From Undaria pinnatifida (Eukaryota; Sar; Phaeophyceae; Laminariales; Alariaceae), in contig JABAKD010000027.1 of the NCBI GenBank assembly GCA_012845835.1, positions 4,729,465 through 4,793,464 of the forward strand: a stretch of 64,000 nt of DNA, in the 5' to 3' direction. The notes beneath the pieces were generated by a model. The model had not been told where the DNA came from. It made no database searches and saw only the letters and a list, made by a program, of their open reading frames with translations. Shown one piece after another: positions 37,201 to 46,200 of the stretch. The translations under genes were made by a program, and so were the position numbers. Positions within the stretch are counted from its first letter, which is position 1, and each line of letters opens with the position of its first letter.

Positions 37201-40200
37201 CTGATGTCTGTAGTGTTTGTATGCTTGTCTATGTACTATATACCGTACTGGTATGCCTCCCTATTTGTTTTTATTCTTATCTGTAGTCTATCTACGCCTT
37301 TCTGGTACGTCTTGTGTTATTTGTGCTCTTGGGTCGCTTCTGTCACTCCGACTTGAATTTTTTGTTGGTCGGCAGCGGACTGTGCACGAGGGACCCCTCC
37401 CCTATACTACTTTGCGGCCAGAGCCCCTCTTGATCAAGTCGACATTGTGCTGATCACGCTGGCGCTTCAAGAATCACTCATGTTGTAACAGGTAGAGCTG
37501 AAGTCGAGTACTATACCATGTGGGTCAAAAGATGTTTGCAGCTCTCGCCCCAGTCGACCCTGCTTGTAAAAGCTTGATCAACGCACTCACTTGAGTAAAA
37601 TAATGCACGCCTACAGTAAAGAAAAATGTAAAATATTTTGTGTCTGCAGTTCTCTGATTGGTCATTTTTTTGGTCGCTACGATGTCGCCTCCAGATGAAC
37701 GGGAAGATCATCCTGATTCCTGACATCCTGTCTTTGCTATCTCTTTCCTTTGTCTCGCGTCTTTTGTCTTGTGTTTGTGTTTGTTTGCATGGCCTGTCTG
37801 GTCCGGCTGCCCCCTATGGTGGAGCCAGCTGCACATGTCCTCGATCAACGCCGCTCGGAGTCAGAGGCTGGCGCAGCCGAACACTGGCAGCCAGACGGAG
37901 TTCATAGCCTTCGGTGCGTGTCTTGTCTCATTGCGCGGGGTTGGGGTTAGAATTTTTTTCTCTCGCGTTATTTTTTTTGTAGCTTCTCTTTGATTGTTTT
38001 ATACCAGGGAGGAGGGGGGGGATGGCGAGGAAGGCAGGCGGGGTTCACAATCTTCGGTGCGTGTCTTGTCTCAACTCGCGGGGTTGGGGTGGTATATTCC
38101 TTCGCTGTTATGTTTGTAACTCCTGTTTGCTTGTCTCCTCTCTGTCTGGCATTGCTTCCATTGGTTTGCACCAGGGGGTGGGGGTAGGGGGTGGCTGGGG
38201 GGGCTAGGGGGGTGGCTGGGGGGGCTGGGTATTATTATCTTATTATAGCTTACCTGCCCAGGCTCCTCTAGATTGTTTGCCGGCGATAGCGCCGTTCGCT
38301 TCCCCCCCTCAACCAGATTCTGCTGGCCATCGCTCGTATCCCTTTTGGAGCAAAGATGCTACTGTAGGAGGCCGGTCATTTTGGGCGTGTCGCGGCCTCC
38401 GCTAGTCTTGACGTGTTTTTTACTGCTATTTTTATCTGGCATTTTCACGTATTTCTCCTCCAACAACGTAGATGCAGTCCCAAAGGGGGAAATATACACG
38501 CCTCGGACAGATCACGATCTAGATCATATAGATCATAGAGATAATCTACAATACGTCCTGTATCTGCGGAGAGGTTGTGCAGGACCTCTATATGTACAGT
38601 ACGTATTTAACCCAGGAAACATGTGCTAGATGATGCACATCGTACGGCTCCCGCCCGGTAGCATGAGCTAGACCATGCAGATCTTCCCCGAAAGATCTAG
38701 GTCGTCAAGTGGGGATCGGTGATCTGTGTGACTTGTGGAAAATTACTAGTTTATGTGTACCTGGGCGTTCAGTCAAGGGGCCTATACCTGGGCATTCAGT
38801 CAAGGGACCTAACCAACCTCCGTCTCCTTTTTTTTACGTGGTTTCGTATCTCTTAGCATAATTTGCCTTTGATGGATGCGGCTTTGTGTCTACCATGTTG
38901 GTACGTTTGCTTTTCATGTGATGCGGTTACGCGTGTGCTTTTTCTGTCTACATGCAGGTGAGATGACCCGGACGGCGAGCAATTTCGTGATGAGCAACAC
39001 GACGCCCGTCAGCCCTTTGGCCTTGATGCTCCTGTGCGGGAACCTCAGGGTGGAAGAGGTAGGCAGACCAAATGTTTTTTGTTGACTGCATTGCACCCAC
39101 GCTATTTTTTGTTTGCAGGGTGTCCAAGGGTGTGTTAAGCAATATGCTCTGGCGGAACCGGGGTACTTTTGGTTTTTTTTCTGCGTTTGTTCTTTTCAGC
39201 TCAAATTGTCAGAGGTGCTGGGTTGCAAGAGGTTTTACCGTCAGCTACTTTCTGGAAGCCGTGGTTACAGGTATGTTCCCTTCTTCCCCCCGATACTTGG
39301 CTTCATTTTTATCGCGCATAGGGTTCAGCATTCCCACTTCGCAGCTTTTTATGCTCGTCGATTTGCATCGAACTACCCGAGTATGACCTGAAGAAATAGG
39401 TCAAGCACCCGGGCACGCCAAATTATATACGAAGTAACCTAATAAACACACCCTTCGGGCTCCGCTTCCTGCCGGAGTGAGATCGGCTACCTATTGGAGG
39501 GCAGCGCAACAGTTGTGTGTAACACCTGGTATCTACGAATTCTGATAGTGCAGCTGTCGCTACGAAACTCGCGCAGCACCATGTTTGATATTAGCGGCAG
39601 TCGTCAACTTTGTGTGCGTTGGTGGTCGGCGGACTCTTCAAGAAACTACAGAAAGGAGTCCCTATTTTTTAGAGCCGTTAAAAAAAGTAGAAACACGCAT
39701 CCGTAATTTCGTGCAAGTGTTTTTTGGATGCTTTCCCTACAAGTAAAATGGTTGGCTTTTGGACTCGGCTAGGCTTGCTCGTGATCCTCGCCCCCCTCCA
39801 TGCGTACCGCGTGCGCTCCTCTGGCTTCATGGCTTCCGCCAGGGATTTTAGAGGTCGATATACTGTAGGTCGCTTCCTTTTTTATTGCAGCGGTTAAATT
39901 ATTTCACTTTGGACTCGCCTAGGCTCTTTCCTGACCCCGCTCTCCCCCATGTAAATCATTATCACACACTATTTCCAAGTCGTTTGTACCCCTAAACGTG
40001 ATGCAGTTATGTAAGTGTCGACTTGTGTGCTCCGATGTCTCTGTCTCTGCAGCTTCCGCCAGGCGATGACGAGGATGAAGACGAGGACTACGAATTGTGC
40101 GATGAGCAGGAGCTCGCGGGGATGGGTGGCCATGGCGGTCGGCAACCGGAGTTGCTGCTCGAGCTCGACGACTGGGTCAAGTTTAGGGTGAGACGACGAT

Positions 40201-43200
40201 ACGGCGCGAAACATGACCTTCTCAGGTTGTTTTTTTGGTGCAACTTTAGGTGTGGGTGATGCGCCTATTGTTTTACCCCGCTGCAAACGATTCACTTTTG
40301 CCATGGTGCAGCAGTGTTGGCACTACGAGGCGAGTGCTTACTGCCCGGTAAATACATCACACCTCGGATAACGTAACACTCGGATAACACTTATCTACGT
40401 TATGAGGCCTATCGCAGGCGCTTGGCCACGTCCTGGCATAGTGTTGACACGGGAGGAGTAGTCACGGTAACGCGGTAACATAGTGTTACCTGGAAACCCA
40501 CGAACGTGCATACGCATTAACGTTATGTCTGCTGGATCCCGTCCAGCTCTGGTACAGTAACTTTATGGTACGCGGCGTCCTGTCCTTGTGCTAACACCGT
40601 AACACAATATTAGACTTTTTCCATAAACGTACGTTGTCACTCTAATATGCCCAGATCGATACCCGCAGATTTGCTGACATAAGGTTTGTCTACGCAGCTT
40701 TAGACGTAACGCCCTAACATTGTGTTACCATGGAGTGTTAGGAATACCGTCCTAACATAACGTTAATATGTTGGCCAGCACCACTAGCACGTAACATTGT
40801 GTTACATGTAACACACTAACACATAGTGACCCGCACTACTAACATTGCGTTGTTGGGATCCCTCGTATTTTGCCTCAGGGTCGGATAACGTAACATTTAA
40901 CGCACGTTAGCAACATTACAGTCTTAGCCGGCCGGTACGTAACATTATCGTAGGATATTACTCTAAACGCCGGCAGTCCCCTAACATTATGTTACTATGT
41001 TACCTTCATTAAATACCTGATTTTAACGTTTTGTTGGTGCGTTACCATAACGATCGATCCCGTCCTAACATTATTTAAGTCGTTCTAACATTATGTTGTG
41101 ATGTTACCCTTTGGGTCTTCCCGGGATCTAACATGAGTTACCTGTGTTCGCGGTAAAGTGGCGTCGTGGAGTAACATGATGTAGCCGTGTTAAACTATTT
41201 CACCGAGATCCCGATACGCGGAGCAACATAATGTAGCCGTGTTATCCTATTTTGCCGAAATTGACTGCTGTCGCTAACACGGTAACATCATGTTAACGTT
41301 TAGTTGACCATGTATATGATCCCTTCAACGCGTATTACGATAGTTACTACAGCAGGACTTCTACTATCACGCTAACATGTAGTGTTATGTAAGCGTTTAA
41401 TTGGACATGCACGTTATCCGTCTGTAGTGTTTTAGGGAAGCAAGGACTCGTTCTACGGTAGCCCCCCCAACATTTCTTTAATGAAATCGCCGGTTTCGAC
41501 ACCAGCTCCCGGGTGTATCTCCTGAAATGCGGTGCCCCGTGTCCCCCCGACGTCATCGATCGATAGTCCTTTGCAAACAAGAAAATATGTGAAATTCCGT
41601 TTTCATATCATTCTTCCTCGTGTCGAGCAGCCATGAAACGTTCGTTGAAGAATATCGCTGGTTTTTGGGGGGGCTATCGTAGAATCAGTCCAAGTAAGAA
41701 TTCCGCTGACACCTTAACGTCACGTTTCTCGCTACAGACTGCTGTCGCTAACACGGTAACATGATGTTAACGTTTAATTGGCTGCTGCCGGTAACAGAGT
41801 AAAATGATGTCAACTTTTAATGACCATGTACGGTAACATGGTGTTAACGTTTGATTGGCTGCTGCCGGTAACAGAGTAAAATGATGTCAACTTTTAATGA
41901 CCATGTACGTTATCCCATTCACGCGTGTTATGATAGCCACAAGGAATTCCGCTATCCCACTAATGTAGGGCTAATCCCAATGGGTTGCCAACCCTAATAC
42001 CGTAACACATATACTGCGGTCAGTACGGGATCAAGGTAACACTCTTACATAATGTTACGCGATCGCCCGTCAATAGCATAGCACACTAATACTACATTAA
42101 CACAAAACCCAGAACGTACTTCGTAACGTAATGCCACCATTTTTTTCGCTGATCCGTAACATTCACGTCAAAAATTAGTTATGTTATCCGAGATGTGAAA
42201 TATGTGGGTCGGTCGGAAGGTGGGTTACGGTGCTGGGCAGGAGGGCAATGGTGGCTCATGGCGCAGGGTGTCCTTGCGGTCGTCTGGCTTCTTCCTCGTT
42301 TCTGAGAGGGATGTGTGTCGGGTACACAGCTTGAGGTTTAAAAAGTGGTTTGATGGCGCTTCTCATCTGAATCTGAATATGGTCTACGACACTCCTTTCC
42401 TGTGTGGTTTTCGCGAAGCAACCGACATACGTGATACCGTTGGTATGTGCCATATATTGTAACGCATCCGTCGTGGCCACTTTAGTGCTTGACCCCCCCC
42501 CCCCCCCCCCAGTATTTGTATGTAACGAAGATAATGTGAATCCGGTAGCTTTCAAATAGAACTGGGGAGAAGATGACCTACCGATCGTAGACCAGTATAC
42601 GTGCCTTGGCGTAGAGATCTCAAAGGACTGCTCTTGGGATGCGCACATAGCCAAATTTTGTAGGAAAGGGTATATAACAAGTAGGCAAGATGGATGCGAT
42701 CCTAACAGACTCGCACCTTACTCTAGGATTAAAAGATGTATCCTGATGAATGTGATTGCACCAAAGCTAGAGTATGCAAAATAGGTATGGGAAGGGAACG
42801 CGAAGTTCGTAACACAACTGGAAACAGTGCAGATGACAGCAGCTAAAAACAGACTAAGATACTCAAGTACGACGAGTAACACAGTGTTAAGAGCAGAACT
42901 AGGAATGTACCCACTTGAAACAAATTGAGGCGTGAAAAAGTTGAAATGACAGTATTAAGTAAGGAATGTGCCAGGAAAGAGGTTGCCAGCCATAGCTGAT
43001 AGGGCTGTATGGGAGAAAATAACCAAAGGGTGAGCTGGAAAAATATGAGATACCATAGTCGAGAACATATGGAAGGGTTTAGGAGGAGACCAAGAAGATA
43101 TATGTATATGTATAATTGTCATTTTTTTTTTCTTCGGGCACATCTCTTCGTGTTCGCACCTTTGTCCGAAACGTCGGATGGGGTGGGCACACTTAAGGCA

Positions 43201-46200
43201 AGTCCCCGGGTTTCCGCAACATCCCCGGGGATTGAGTTTCTGCATCCCCTATCCCCGTGTACGCACGTAAGATTTGGATGCGAACCGCGTTTTTCTGCTC
43301 GTAGAGGGTACACGTAGGCACATTTCCCTATTTTTGCACAGAGCACCGCGCTTCGATCCTGCCGCCCAGCAGCAGTCCAGCCCCCTAGTAGCAGCAGCCT
43401 GCAACTCGCTGCGCGTGAGGCTGCTGTTGTAGTAGCTGATTGCTTTGATCGGAGCCTGGGCTACCCGCCTTACGCCACTACTTCTCGCTGCTGCTGCTGC
43501 TACTGCTGCTTCTCTCAAGTGTCAAGTGACATGCCGGCGTAAATTGTAAGTATCGTTTGAGTATCATATTAGTACTCAAACGGTCATTATATTTATCTTT
43601 AGGTTGGTGTGCTTCGTACACGTACATTTCCTTATTTTGGCACAGAGCACCACGCTACGATCCTGCCGTCCAGCAGCAGTCCAGCCCCCTAGCAGCAGCA
43701 GCCTGCAACTCTCTGCGCGTGAGGCTGCTGTTGTAGTACCTGATTGCTTTGATCGGAGCCTGCGATGCTCTACCCGCCTATACGCCGCTACCTCTCGCTG
43801 CTGCTGCTACTGCTGCTCCTGTCAAGTATCAAGTGACATGCCGGCGTAAATTGTAAGGATCGTTTGAGTATCATATTAGTACTCAAACGGTCATTATATT
43901 TATTTTCAGGTTGGTGTGCTTCGTACACGTACATTTCCCTATTTTGGCACAGAGCACCACACTACGATCCTGCCGCCCAGCAGCAGTCCAGGCCCCTAGC
44001 AGCAGCAGCCTGCAACTCTCTGCGCGTGTGGCTGCTGTTGTAGTAACTGATTGCTTTGATCGGAGCCTGCGATGCTCTACGCGCCTATACGCCGCTACCT
44101 CTCGCTGCTGCTGCTACTGCTGCTCCTGTCAAGTGTCAAGTGACATGCCGGCGTAAAGTGTAAGGATCGTTTGAATATTATATTAGTACTCAAACGGACC
44201 TTATATTCATGTTCAGGTTGGTGTACTTCGTATATGATAACGTACCATACCAAGAGAGCTCAACGCTTTTTTTTTCTTCTTTTTTTTCACACTTTTACTT
44301 TCCAGCTTCTGGACAAGCCGTGGTCACAGGTGTCGTCCCTTCTCTCCCCCGGTTCTTGCCTTCAATTTTTATCGCGCATAGGGTTCAGCAATCCCACTGC
44401 TCGTCGATTTTTCATCGAGTGTTGCTAACTCACGCTCTCGCGCTTTCCGCAAGTCAATTTGTGCACAAGAAAAAGTCCCAACGAATTCTTCTCGAATATG
44501 CACTCGGCCGGGCTCGAACTCACGAAACTGACCTATACCAGGCTCGAGGACAACCTGATACGCCACCGGGGCGATCGGTTAACGCTACAGCTCTGCCGCA
44601 CTGCAGCAGCGGTAGGCAACGCCATTTATGTAAGATCGCAGATGACAGACAGCAGACAACATGCGGAGAGCACAACGCTACAACCCTGCCGCACAGCTGC
44701 AGCGGTAGGCAACACCATTTATGTGCCGTGGCGTGTCCTCGCTATGCTGCGGCGAGTTGCTTGTGTCGGAGCCTGTCATTGTCACCACACCATACCACAC
44801 GTTTCTGCCGCGCATAGGAACCCTTAAAAGTAGCAATAATTTAGATACCAACCAGCCCATCCTTCATTTACGTCCACATAACAAGTATTTTTTCTGTTTT
44901 TTTGTGCGAAGATCGCAGATGGCAGACAGCAGCAGACAACATGCGGAGAGCAAAACGCTACTACCGTGCGTGGTAGAACCATGTGCGCGTGCCGTATCCT
45001 CTCCTTACGGTGGCGAGTTGCTTTTGCCATAGCCTGTCACGTATTGTCCTCTTGCTACCTCGTTCTCAATAGGTGCTATTTATGTAGTGTTCTACAGTAA
45101 GCCGCATCCCACGCCACACGTACCCCTTCTCGCTTCCTGACGGTCCCTAACCTGGAGGTCGAAGTGTGACGCTGTTCTCGAAATCATACATATCATACGG
45201 TGTCAAAGTTTTGTGTTGTGTGTATTTTCTCAACAGCAGATCGGTCGTGAGCATGTCTATCTCGAGGACCCACAAAATGCTATTAGCAAAAGTACTGCTA
45301 ATATTGAGCACACCCAAGAAGTACTGCGGGTAAAATGCGAATTCATTATTTATTTTTCTGTATATACAAACAAACAAATGGTCATTGCGTCCGGTAGTGA
45401 TAATAATCATGTGTCCTTGCGCCACTCCCCTAGGCACTTCCCGGAGGGGCACCTTGTACTGTCTATAGAGAAGTCCGGCGGGTACAAGACATGAGTGAAC
45501 GAAATCATAATAAAAGAAAGGGAAAGGTTAGCGCCAAAATAGGGTGAAAGAGGAGAAACACTTAGAGATATACGGGGAGTTGAGGGAAGATACTGAAATG
45601 AAAACGTATTTGCGCGGCGCAATGGACTACGCGAAAAAACTGAAGCTGCGATTTTGTGTAGGGGACCAGGACCTACCAGAAAGAAGGAGATATACCAGTA
45701 GTCGGGAGGAGGAGGACACGGATGCAAGTATGTGCCCGTGTGGCACAACAATAGAGAGTAGGACTCACGTAGTATGATAATGTGAAATATACAAGGGGGA
45801 ACGGGATGCGTTGGAGGAGGAGATGGGGAAATTTGACATGTGTGGCATGGAAGACTTTGGTACACTAGAGAGTAGCGACAAAACGATCGCCATCCTAGGA
45901 GATACATGACCACAGACGGCGAAACAGGAAGGGGATAGGATAAGCAAACAGTTTTTATGTAATGTATGGAAGAAGGGTAATGAGCGCCCACACGTTGGAG
46001 GTGTCTCTATTAGGAGTAGGAACGGTGCTCCGTCTCGAAAGGGATGCGTGGTCAATAATCAAATGACTAAGGCAAGCAGCAAATGAGTACGCCCCCCAGT
46101 TGCCCTCGGTTGGCACCGACGCTGCAAAACATTACATGTATAGGGGTTGACGTTGGTCGGCAACGATGGTGTAAAACATGCCAATCACTGCGTGAGCTAG

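Noticed and set aside
37361-37440. Possible helicase exon (YYFAARA-like reading) between exons 19 and 20
   Set aside because: It resembles the OB-fold strand, but the phase does not fit and exons 19, 20 and 21 already join in phase with continuous homology.
43604-44156. Two similar 81-codon frames as a gene pair
   Set aside because: They are the same frame in successive copies of the 305-bp tandem repeat.
44500-44590. A tRNA gene on the minus strand
   Set aside because: A- and B-boxes are present, but no cloverleaf with paired acceptor stem can be drawn, and the SINE body follows.
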